A stretch of 8,304 nucleotides of DNA from Bacteroidota bacterium (GTDB taxonomy: Bacteria > Bacteroidota > Ignavibacteria > Kryptoniales > JAKASW01): positions 1 through 8,304 of the forward strand of contig JAJYJD010000154.1 of assembly GCA_021789755.1 (NCBI GenBank), written 5' to 3'. Shown in pieces: positions 1 to 6,166 of this stretch. The position numbers and the translations under genes are program-made. The stretch's first letter is position 1. Each line of letters begins with the position of its first letter. The notes beneath the pieces were generated by a model. The model had not been told where the DNA came from. It ran no database searches and saw nothing but the letters and a program-made list of their open reading frames with translations.

Positions 1-394
1 TTTCAAACCTGGTCGTAATCGATCCGTCGCTGAATACGACTTCGAGATCCGTCCTCAGCCAATCGAATACCGGCATGAAGTTGTAGCAGACGGTATCGAT
101 GCCGCATTTGGCAAGATTTCTCAGCGTCTCTTTGTAGCTTTCTATGTACCGCCGGTAGCCGCCGTTTCGTTTCTTTATATCATCATGGACAGGAACACTT
201 TCCGTGACGGACCACGACAAGCCTTCGGTCTCTATGGTCCGCTTCCGTTCCAGAATCCTGTCGACCGGCCAGACTTCGCCGATGGGGATCTGGTGAAGCG
301 CCGTCACGATTGCCGTTGCGCCGGCCTGCTTTATCTCTTTCAGCGAGATGGGGTCGTCAGGACCGAACCATCTCCATGTCTGTTCAAATGACAT
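1..394 (-). CDS. uxuA: Mannonate dehydratase, N-terminal part (cut by window edge)
   Basis: Catalyses dehydration of D-mannonate to 2-keto-3-deoxy-D-gluconate in glucuronate breakdown, in the cytoplasm; the family uses a divalent metal (Mn2+ or Fe2+) and has a TIM-barrel fold. The reading frame was found by translating the reverse complement. It opens with ATG at 392-394 and stays open for 131 codons to the window edge, about one third of the usual 350-395 residues. Recognisable family stretches are WRWFGPDDPISL (residues 7-18), VTALHQIPIGEVWP (30-43), ESVPVHDDIK (65-74) and the strongly conserved VCYNFMPVFDWLRTDL (102-117). An AGGA lies at 405-408, 10 nt before the ATG, and supports this start. 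No second hexuronate gene is visible. The 204-bp gap from batE and its different role suggest a separate transcription unit. The metal and catalytic residues of the C-terminal part cannot be checked. Confidence 0.9.
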   Translation of the reverse strand, partial: MSFEQTWRWFGPDDPISLKEIKQAGATAIVTALHQIPIGEVWPVDRILERKRTIETEGLSWSVTESVPVHDDIKKRNGGYRRYIESYKETLRNLAKCGIDTVCYNFMPVFDWLRTDLEVVFSDGSITTRFE

Positions 395-598
395 TTGTCT
401 CAATTCCTAGCGTTGCACTGCATGCGCTAATCAAGTTGCAAGCTCCAAATGAGGGCGTTTGGCGCTATGTCGCGCATATACAGAATATTGAGCGGCGTAA
501 AACCAAAGCTCCAACTAATCTAAAGTTGAAATCTTTGGCGTTTATATTTTTAACAATTGGAATTTGTTTGGAGCTTGGCATTTGGAATTTGGAGGTTC
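395..598. other. Intergenic region between batE and uxuA
   Basis: This 204-bp stretch holds no convincing gene on either strand; the open frame running through it on the plus strand begins antisense to uxuA and has no coding character. It contains a heptad-periodic segment next to the batE stop, a terminator-like hairpin at 503-538, and three copies of AAGCTCCAA: 441-449 and 506-514 on the plus strand and one inverted at 567-575. The longer form CAAGCTCCAAA at 439-449 is perfectly inverted at 567-577. The uxuA promoter should lie here, but no clear -35/-10 pair or Bacteroidota-type TTTG/TAnnTTTG pair could be picked out. Confidence 0.6.
499..538 (-). terminator. Possible intrinsic terminator after the bat operon
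   Basis: On the minus strand, about 60 nt after the batE stop, CCAAAG (533-538) can pair with CTTTGG (503-508). Inside it CAACT (524-528) can pair with AGTTG (512-516) around a 7-nt loop, with a 3x4 internal loop between the two helices. TTTT follows at 499-502. The stem is short and AT-rich and the U-run is only four bases, so this is a weak candidate. Its position at the end of the cluster and before the uxuA start is what a terminator would need. Confidence 0.35.
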
Positions 599-602
599 TT
601 AA
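559..602. repeat. Degenerate 7-bp periodic repeat (TTGGNNN) at the batE stop
   Basis: On the plus strand TTGG occurs at 568, 575, 582 and 589, exactly 7 bp apart, and ATTTGGA is tandemly repeated without change at 580-586 and 587-593. A diverged unit (GGAATTT) precedes at 559, and the last unit runs into the batE stop codon at 599-601. Read on the minus strand it is a CCAANNN series starting right at the end of the coding region. Confidence 0.6.
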
Positions 603-1411
603 ATAGTACTAATATCGTTCTGCTCTACCCACCCTTCTTTCCCGTCCTGCAGCCTGATCAGGACCCACTCGCCGACGCTGTTCAATTCCCTCACCTTCAG
701 CCCTTCGTGAATGATGAAGGCATCGTTGCTTGTCGGATCTGGCGAGAGTTTTACCGTCACGGTCTGTTCAGTCACGATCGCGCTCTTGACGTTCAGCTCT
801 CTGCTTAACTTGACGGTTAAAAGTGAAGCTGTCGCTATCAGGAGCAGCACGGATATGAAGCCTGAATAGACGGACCACCGCTGCAGCGCCGGCCGCTTCG
901 CGAAGAAGTACAAACCGATCGAAATCAGGGCCAGGATATAGAAGAGATAGACAGCGTAAGTCCAGCCGGTCACTGAGAAAAGAGCCAGCAGGCTCTCCCA
1001 CCATTGAAAGACGAAGAACTTCGGCAGCGCTTCTATTTTGTCTATGGTGTGTGCGTTGGCAATCTTCAGGTTGTGGATGACATCGGCGTCAGCCGGTGAA
1101 ATCCGGAGAGCCTTCTCATAATAAAGAATCGCATCGCCGAGTTTCCCGTCACGGTAGTACGCATCGCCGAGGTTGTAATAGAGAGATGTACCTTCGAATC
1201 CTGCGCCGATGATCTGCTGGTATGTGTCGATCGCGTTCTCATATTGTTTGTCCTGGTAAAACTGGTTTCCCTTTGCCATCAGCTCTTCCGCTTCCGATTT
1301 ACTCATCGCCTCGGAAGCGATAGTCAATTTCGGTGTCACGACCAGCATTGTGGTTGCGAATAGTGCAGCGGTTATCAAAGTCCGTGTGCCGGCTCTCATG
1401 TAGTCAACCAT
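599..1411 (-). CDS. batE: BatE: TPR, membrane and SH3-like protein
   Basis: Last gene of the Bat cluster; 270 aa. Order of parts: N-terminal hydrophobic signal or anchor (about 9-26), TPR units at about 41-74 and 75-108 with a clear consensus (NLGDAYYRDGKLGDAILYYEKAL starts at 80 and follows the TPR pattern), two membrane helices (about 150-171 and 179-200), and a C-terminal bacterial SH3-like domain (about 208-268, ending GKEGWVEQNDI). With two helices after an exported N-terminus, both the TPR and SH3 parts probably face the periplasm. The ATG at 1409-1411 overlaps the end of batD by 8 nt, which suggests translational coupling. A second in-frame ATG at 1397-1399 (residue 5) gives a cleaner signal-peptide start, just after the batD TGA, and AAGGA lies 12 nt before it, so the start is uncertain by four codons. 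The exact biochemical role is unknown. Confidence 0.88.
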   Translation of the reverse strand: MVDYMRAGTRTLITAALFATTMLVVTPKLTIASEAMSKSEAEELMAKGNQFYQDKQYENAIDTYQQIIGAGFEGTSLYYNLGDAYYRDGKLGDAILYYEKALRISPADADVIHNLKIANAHTIDKIEALPKFFVFQWWESLLALFSVTGWTYAVYLFYILALISIGLYFFAKRPALQRWSVYSGFISVLLLIATASLLTVKLSRELNVKSAIVTEQTVTVKLSPDPTSNDAFIIHEGLKVRELNSVGEWVLIRLQDGKEGWVEQNDISTI

Positions 1412-3335
1412 TCCTTTTCACCGATATTGTTCTTTCAAGACCGACGATCACATTTGTCAGCTCGTTGTACATATCTTTCATTGCGGCGGTCCCGTCTCCG
1501 ATCGGCGCAAACCTGGCAAACTCGCATTTCTCCGCGCACGATCTCAGGCTTGCCATAAGCTGGCCGTTCGCATTTCGTTTCCGCAGCTCGTCTTCGGCTT
1601 TCTCCAGCGATATCTCGGATTTCTGGATGTGCAGTTTATCTTCGAGATAGCCGAACAGCGCCTGTGAAATCTCCGCATAGAAACCGGTCTGGTTGCCAGC
1701 ATCCATCAGTGCTTTTGCCTTCTTGAAGCGTGCCCGCGCCAACTTCTCGGCTCGCCGGTACCTCAGGAGCTGAAGATTTCCCGCCAGCTTGTCGTTCCTT
1801 CTCTTCCAGGTGATCAGCCCGCCCAACAGGAAGAGTGGAACGAATACTGCGGACCAAAACTCCGGTCCGAAAACGGTGAGACCAACCTGTCTTCTAAGAT
1901 CGCCCGCGGACGTCCTGATGTAATGTATGTCCTCACCGAGAAGCTTCACGTTTTCTTTCGAAAATCCGGCTGCCGTTTCGTTTCCGTTGCTGGCTCCCGG
2001 TTCGACGGTAATCGCGTATGCGGGGGTGGAAAGCGCGATGTAAGATCTCTTCGCGGGATTGAAATAGGAAAACTCCACTGACGGGATCTCTTTCTTGCCT
2101 GCGACCCTCGGGACTATGAGGTACTCGAACGTCTTCGTGCCGGATATCGTGCCGCTCCTGTCGATCTGCTCCGAAACCTTAGGCTCGTATTTGTCGAAGC
2201 CGGATGGAAGAGTAAAATCCGGGAACGAGAGAAGCTGGAGGTTGCCTTGTCCCGTCAAAGTGACTTTGAGGGTCAACGGTTCGTTAGCCTTGATGTCCGT
2301 CGCGCTCAGGTCAGAGGAGAGCGCGTAGTCGCCGACCGCTCCGTTGAAAGACGCAGGGACGTTTCTGGATGGGAGCGGCATTACCTCGAGCTTTATGGTA
2401 TTCGACCTGGCGTTGAAGTTCACCGTCCTGTAATTGTTGAAAAAAGGATCGTTGAAGAACTGGTCGAATACATTTCCGCCGCCTCCCTGGCGCTGGCGGA
2501 TCTGAACCGGAATGCTGAGCACCATCGGCGTTACCGACAGCTCGCCGAGCTGTGAAGGGAAGAGCGCGACCTTCTTGAGCACGCCGACCCGGTATTCCTT
2601 TCCGTTGTGCATCTCGGTCGACAAGCTTATAGTAGCCGGAAGAGTTATTTCCTCCGCCCAGAATCCTTCGTACGAGGGAAGTTTCGATACCTGCATCTGG
2701 CTGGCGATCGGGAGCCTCGTATAGAGTTTGTAGGTTACGGTCACCTGCTCACCGAGGTATACCCGGCGTTTGTCGGCGGTGGCGAGTATGAAAACGTTAT
2801 CACCGATATCGTTTGTGGAGACGCTGGGCTGCCCCTTTGAAGCCGCCTGAGGAGTGCTCTTCGTGACTTCTATGGCGATCGGGTTCGTCGTGTATTTCTT
2901 TCCGCTGTACTCCAGGGAGGCGCTCCCGATCGTGAACTTGCCCAACTTCGGACACCTGAGATAATACGAATAGGTCATCGAGCCGGAGGCGGCACCGTTT
3001 ATGAATTGCAGACTCGTCGATTGGTTCGGCCCGGAGAGAATGACGAACTTTCTGAAATCGGGTGGCTGAAAATTCTTTATCCCGTTGACGTCCTGCGCAG
3101 AAAAAGTAAAAGAGACATCGAACTGCTCGTTCTGTCCGACGGTCGTATTGCTGACGGCAGCTGTGAATGTCTGCGAGTACGTCGCGGCCGGGGTGAGCGC
3201 AGTCACGGCCAGTGCGAATGCAGCGGCGATCCCCAGCGCGGCAAGCGACCTCGACCTTCTTCGCCCGCTATTCGGCTTCGTGATCTTCCGGTGAAATGAA
3301 TGCGGGATGCCGTCCATCGTTTTCAAACTTAACAT
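1404..3335 (-). CDS. batD: BatD: exported beta-rich membrane protein with cytoplasmic domain
   Basis: 643 aa, the usual size for full-length BatD (oxygen tolerance family). A basic N-region (RRRSRS, 25-30) precedes a hydrophobic stretch (31-50), with probable signal-peptide cleavage just before Q55. Residues 55-450 form several beta-sandwich-like domains on the exported side, including the typical Gly-rich/Phe-rich segment GGGGNVFDQFFNDPFF (284-299). One membrane helix lies at about 492-509, followed by basic KRR and a cytoplasmic helical domain (520-643) with FYAEISQALFGYLEDKLH at 552-569 and FARFAP at 606-611. It probably works as a scaffold for BatA/BatB. The gene starts 12 nt after the batC stop. 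The ATG sits at the centre of a 16-bp palindrome, and no good Shine-Dalgarno sequence is placed for it. A second ATG at residue 7 is possible and would still leave the signal peptide intact. Confidence 0.93.
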   Translation of the reverse strand: MLSLKTMDGIPHSFHRKITKPNSGRRRSRSLAALGIAAAFALAVTALTPAATYSQTFTAAVSNTTVGQNEQFDVSFTFSAQDVNGIKNFQPPDFRKFVILSGPNQSTSLQFINGAASGSMTYSYYLRCPKLGKFTIGSASLEYSGKKYTTNPIAIEVTKSTPQAASKGQPSVSTNDIGDNVFILATADKRRVYLGEQVTVTYKLYTRLPIASQMQVSKLPSYEGFWAEEITLPATISLSTEMHNGKEYRVGVLKKVALFPSQLGELSVTPMVLSIPVQIRQRQGGGGNVFDQFFNDPFFNNYRTVNFNARSNTIKLEVMPLPSRNVPASFNGAVGDYALSSDLSATDIKANEPLTLKVTLTGQGNLQLLSFPDFTLPSGFDKYEPKVSEQIDRSGTISGTKTFEYLIVPRVAGKKEIPSVEFSYFNPAKRSYIALSTPAYAITVEPGASNGNETAAGFSKENVKLLGEDIHYIRTSAGDLRRQVGLTVFGPEFWSAVFVPLFLLGGLITWKRRNDKLAGNLQLLRYRRAEKLARARFKKAKALMDAGNQTGFYAEISQALFGYLEDKLHIQKSEISLEKAEDELRKRNANGQLMASLRSCAEKCEFARFAPIGDGTAAMKDMYNELTNVIVGLERTISVKRNG

Positions 3336-3342
3336 GTTAAGT
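3327..3342. promoter_or_regulatory. Perfect 16-bp palindrome over the batD start codon
   Basis: Reading 3327-3342 gives ACTTAACATGTTAAGT, identical to its own reverse complement. The batD ATG is the central part (3333-3335). In mRNA the arms could form a 6-bp stem with the start codon in or next to the 4-nt loop. In DNA it could be a dimeric protein site. It lies within the operon, 5 nt after the batC stop, so an effect on batD translation is the more natural guess. Function is inferred only. Confidence 0.4.
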
Positions 3343-3347
3343 CGAAA

Positions 3348-4070
3348 CTACCAGTCCTTATCTGTCTTTAGAGGTTTTCCGACAAGCTTCCTCAGCTGTT
3401 TCTGCAGTTTCTTTTCGTCATTGTTCAGTGCGCTGAAGATCGCCTGAGCCTGTTCTTTTGAGATCTTGTCCTGTTGCTGCCGGCTCTGTTGCGGGTTCTG
3501 CTTCTGCTGTTGGTTCTTGTTTTGCTGATTCTGTTTATCCTGGTTCTGATTCTGGTTCTGGTTATTCTTGTTCTGGTCCTTGTTCTTCTGCTGGTTCTTA
3601 TCTTTGTTGTCTTTGTTTTGTTTGTTCTGGTTCTTCAGCATGTCCAGGGCGTATGAGAGGTTGTATTTGGTGCTCTCGTCATCCGGGTTCAGTTTCAGGG
3701 CGTCGGTATACGCACCGATGCTTTGCTTTATCTTTTGGTCCTTCAGGAGAGTGTTACCGATATTGTGATAGACCTTCGCCTTCAGATCGTTCGTCCCGGC
3801 TTTTGAGAGCGCCTCCTGGTAATGTTTCAGCGCATCTTCGTAATTTCCCTGTTTGTAATATGAATCGCCAAGATTGAAATTCCCCTGGAAGTTGCTCGGC
3901 GATTTCTCCAGTCCCTTCTTGAATTCGACTTCCGAGTCGACGTATTTACCTTTCTTGTACAAGTCGACTCCCTTGTTCACGTGTGTCCGCAGGCTCTGGG
4001 CAAGGAGGCTGCCGTCGGCTACGAAAGTGGCTGTCGACAGCACGCATATAATGATTATTACCTTTTTCAT
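3348..4070 (-). CDS. batC: BatC: TPR protein with Q/N/K-rich linker
   Basis: 240 aa. Signal peptide 1 to about 25 (MKK followed by VIIIICVLS and LLAQ), then three TPR units at about 29-62, 63-96 and 100-133, then a very biased segment of almost only K, N, Q and D (147-202), and a conserved short tail (203-240, ISKEQAQAIFSALNNDEKK onward) ending in KDW, as in Bacteroidota BatC proteins. Probably exported and acting as an interaction adaptor on the outer face of the inner membrane. It starts 4 nt after the batB stop. TAGGA overlaps the batB TAG and serves as a ribosome binding site. The position between batB and batD is the usual one for batC. The linker replaces no domain and looks like a flexible spacer. 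A more general name such as TPR protein would be safe. Confidence 0.88.
   Translation of the reverse strand: MKKVIIIICVLSTATFVADGSLLAQSLRTHVNKGVDLYKKGKYVDSEVEFKKGLEKSPSNFQGNFNLGDSYYKQGNYEDALKHYQEALSKAGTNDLKAKVYHNIGNTLLKDQKIKQSIGAYTDALKLNPDDESTKYNLSYALDMLKNQNKQNKDNKDKNQQKNKDQNKNNQNQNQNQDKQNQQNKNQQQKQNPQQSRQQQDKISKEQAQAIFSALNNDEKKLQKQLRKLVGKPLKTDKDW
3465..3632 (-). repeat. Coding low-complexity tract in batC
   Basis: This DNA encodes residues 147-202 of BatC and consists of short CAG/AAC/AAA/GAC codon runs. At 3541-3564 the unit TGGTTC (plus strand) repeats four times with small changes, giving alternating N and Q. Copy-number change by slippage in steps of 3 or 6 bp would keep the frame, so length variation between strains is likely. 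Confidence 0.75.
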
Positions 4071-4074
4071 TTTC

Positions 4075-5118
4075 CTACTGATCCAGTCCGAGTTTCCTGT
4101 TCAACTTGCCGAATAAAAGAGACTTGCGGTCCGAGACGAAAAACTCCGCCAGCAGCAGCAAAATTGCCGGCGCCAAAAAATAGTAAAACCTGTCCTCGTA
4201 ATCAGTGACACGTTTCTCACCGAATTCCGTCTTCTTAATTTTTGAAAGGTCCGTATATATGATGTCGAGTTCGTCTCTGCCGTTCGCTCCCCTGTAGTAT
4301 TGCCCGCCGGTTTCGGATGCGATTTCCTGCAGTGTCGCCTCGTCCAGTTTCGTCAGGACGATATTTCCCTGAGCGTCTTTCTTGAATCCGGTCTGCTGCC
4401 CCTGGTCGTTGTACAGTGGAATTGGAACGCCGTCGGGCGAGCCGAGCCCGATGGTGTATATTACTATGTTGTTCTCTTTCGCGTTGTCGATCGCCTGCTT
4501 GATGTCCCCTTCATGATCCTCCCCATCCGTGAAAATAACGATCACTTTTTCCGTCTTCGAGTTGTAGTCGAACGACTTAACCGCAAGGTTTATCGCCGAG
4601 GCGATTGCAGTGCCTTGCTCTGGGACGGTTTGTACACCCGCGGCGTCTAGAAAGAGGCTGGCCGCGGAATAGTCGGTCGTGAGAGGAAACTGAACGAAGG
4701 GCTCGCCGGCAAAAACGATCAACCCGAGCCGGTCTCCGTGCAGCTTCTGTATCAGATTGGAGATTTCGAGTTTTGCCTTCTCGAGCCTGCTCGGCTGGAT
4801 GTCCTGTGCCTGCATGCTTAATGAGACATCGAGAAGTATGTAAATGTCTATCCCGGTTTGCTTGACCGTCTCGAGCTTCGTGCCGATTTGCGGGTCCGAA
4901 GCCGCTACGAGAAGAAGTGCGAGGGCTGTAATCCAAATACCGGACCTCAACACTCCCTTGCCTCTGCTGTAGGTGGGGAGCAGGACCGGCTGAAGCGTCT
5001 TACCGGCAAACCTGTCCAGCATCCTGTTCCTTCGCCTGGCGAAGTACCAGAAGGCCAGGATCAGGACAGGGATGGAATAAAGTCCATACAAGTACTCGGG
5101 ATGCGCAAATCTAAACAT
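4075..5118 (-). CDS. batB: BatB: membrane-anchored von Willebrand A protein
   Basis: 347 aa, normal BatA/BatB length. Membrane helices at about 10-26 and 59-73, a VWA domain at about 90-290, and a C-terminal membrane helix at about 311-328. The MIDAS metal site is complete: D97-x-S99-x-S101 (DVSLS), T170 in QGTAI, and D198 in FTDGED. The VWA domain should be cut off from the lipid phase between helices 2 and 3, as in other BatB proteins, and should bind a protein partner in a Mg2+-dependent way. Paralogous to BatA in the same cluster. It opens a four-gene block (batB-C-D-E). The ATG at 5116-5118 lies inside CATATG and has no evident Shine-Dalgarno sequence; a 52-bp spacer with heptad repeats separates it from batA. 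Confidence 0.93.
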   Translation of the reverse strand: MFRFAHPEYLYGLYSIPVLILAFWYFARRRNRMLDRFAGKTLQPVLLPTYSRGKGVLRSGIWITALALLLVAASDPQIGTKLETVKQTGIDIYILLDVSLSMQAQDIQPSRLEKAKLEISNLIQKLHGDRLGLIVFAGEPFVQFPLTTDYSAASLFLDAAGVQTVPEQGTAIASAINLAVKSFDYNSKTEKVIVIFTDGEDHEGDIKQAIDNAKENNIVIYTIGLGSPDGVPIPLYNDQGQQTGFKKDAQGNIVLTKLDEATLQEIASETGGQYYRGANGRDELDIIYTDLSKIKKTEFGEKRVTDYEDRFYYFLAPAILLLLAEFFVSDRKSLLFGKLNRKLGLDQ

Positions 5119-5170
5119 ATGATTATGTCAGAAGTAAGAAGTCAAGATTCAAAAACTCACCATCACCTGT
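5119..5170. repeat. Short spacer with 7-bp periodic repeat before batB
   Basis: The gap between the batA stop and the batB start carries AGAAGTA at 5130-5136, AGAAGTC at 5137-5143 and the diverged AAGATTC at 5144-5150 on the plus strand, in register at 7 bp. On the minus strand it is a GACTTCT/TACTTCT series ending 11 nt before the batB ATG. A TTGAAT/CATAAT pair is present on the minus strand, but its 19-bp spacing makes it a poor promoter. Confidence 0.55.
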
Positions 5171-6166
5171 TTAAGGGATTCGTCGTAAAATGACTCTGGA
5201 AAGCCCGAGCTCGACGAGGAGCAGGATCAACCCCGCATCGAGCCAGCCTGAAAACAGCTCTGCCGCATTGCGGTACGAGGTCACTTTGATTTTCGATTTC
5301 TCGAGCTTGTCAATTCTGTCGTATATCCGGCTCAACGTCCTGTTGTCAGTGGCTCTGAAGTACTCGCCGCCCGTGATACTTGCGATCTGTTGGAGGAGGC
5401 TTTCGTCTATCTGAACCGGGATCATCTGGTACCTGATGCCGAAAGGCGTCTGAACCGGGTAAGGAGCCTCGCCGTTGGTACCGATGCCGATCGTGTACAC
5501 TCTGACGCCGAAAGTTTTGGCGATTTCCGCGGCGGTCAGCGGGTCGATCTCTCCGGAATTATTTACCCCGTCAGTCATCAGGATAATTACTTTGCTCTTT
5601 GCTTCTCCGTTTTTTAATCTGCCGACGGCGTCTGCCAGGCCGTTCCCTATTGCCGTACCGTCCGGGACCATTCCGGGTTCAACTTTTTTCAGCAGGTGTT
5701 TCAAAACTGCATGGTCGATCGTGAGCGGACACTGCGTGAAGGCCTCCCGCGCGAAGATGACAAGCCCGATCCTGTCGTTCGGCCTGCCGTCGATGAACTT
5801 GTCGGCGACGCTCTTCGCAGCCTCGATCCGGTTCGGTTTGAAATCCTCGGATGTCATGCTTCCTGAAATGTCCAGCGCCAATACGATGTCGATTCCTTCG
5901 GTGGTCATGTTCTGACTCGAAGAGAAGCTCTGCGGTCTCGCAAGCGCTACGATGAGAAGGCCGACCGCCAGCGAGCGCAGTACCATCGGAGCCCTGTTCA
6001 GTCTCTCCTTCCATGACGGCGGAATTCGCCCGAAAGTGTTCAGCGACGAATACTTGATCGACGGCTCCTTTGCCTTGCCGATTTTCCAGTGCCATATGAT
6101 CATCAGCGGGACGACCGCGAGAAAATAGAGCATCCAGGGATAGGCGAAGGTAACGTTACTGAACAT
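5171..6166 (-). CDS. batA: BatA: membrane-anchored von Willebrand A protein
   Basis: 331 aa. Membrane helices at about 9-26 and 60-76, the family motif LIVALARPQ (71-79), a VWA domain at about 90-290, and a last helix at about 306-324. MIDAS residues are all present: D99-x-S101-x-S103 (DISGS), T171 in DGTAIG, and D199 in MTDGVNNSGEIDP. The segment RIGLVIFAREAFTQCPLT (132-149) is typical of BatA. It overlaps the preceding gene by 11 nt, and GAGAAGAG just before the ATG is a plausible ribosome binding site. Expected partner of the MoxR ATPase and of BatB/BatD at the inner membrane. Known in Bacteroides as part of the aerotolerance operon; in other bacteria the link to oxygen stress is less clear, so the name should not be read as a proven function. 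Confidence 0.93.
   Translation of the reverse strand: MFSNVTFAYPWMLYFLAVVPLMIIWHWKIGKAKEPSIKYSSLNTFGRIPPSWKERLNRAPMVLRSLAVGLLIVALARPQSFSSSQNMTTEGIDIVLALDISGSMTSEDFKPNRIEAAKSVADKFIDGRPNDRIGLVIFAREAFTQCPLTIDHAVLKHLLKKVEPGMVPDGTAIGNGLADAVGRLKNGEAKSKVIILMTDGVNNSGEIDPLTAAEIAKTFGVRVYTIGIGTNGEAPYPVQTPFGIRYQMIPVQIDESLLQQIASITGGEYFRATDNRTLSRIYDRIDKLEKSKIKVTSYRNAAELFSGWLDAGLILLLVELGLSRVILRRIP

Noticed and set aside
185..391. 68-aa open frame on the plus strand
   Set aside because: Completely antisense to the uxuA N-terminal coding region, which matches the family over its whole visible length.
462..475. GCGC-N6-GCGC inverted repeat upstream of uxuA as an operator
   Set aside because: Arms of four bases are too short to be distinguished from chance, and the sequence does not resemble the known UxuR/ExuR operator TTGGTATACCAA.
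310..606. 98-aa open frame on the plus strand crossing the batE-uxuA gap
   Set aside because: Its start is antisense to uxuA and its second half is the heptad repeat translated (FGIWRF-like words in a neighbouring frame); no ribosome binding site and no domain.
3474..3656. 60-aa very hydrophobic Leu/Val-rich open frame on the plus strand
   Set aside because: It is the exact antisense of the CAG/AAC/AAA-rich linker of batC; complementing those codons automatically gives Leu and Val codons. The strong BatC reading explains it.
5119..5157. Possible promoter for batB (TTGAAT ... CATAAT on the minus strand)
   Set aside because: Spacing is 19 bp and the second box is a poor match; the words arise from the heptad repeat itself. 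No Bacteroidota-type TTTG/TAnnTTTG pair fits.
5475..5915. 146-aa open frame on the plus strand
   Set aside because: It lies fully inside batA on the opposite strand and its product has no recognisable domain, while batA has an intact VWA domain there.
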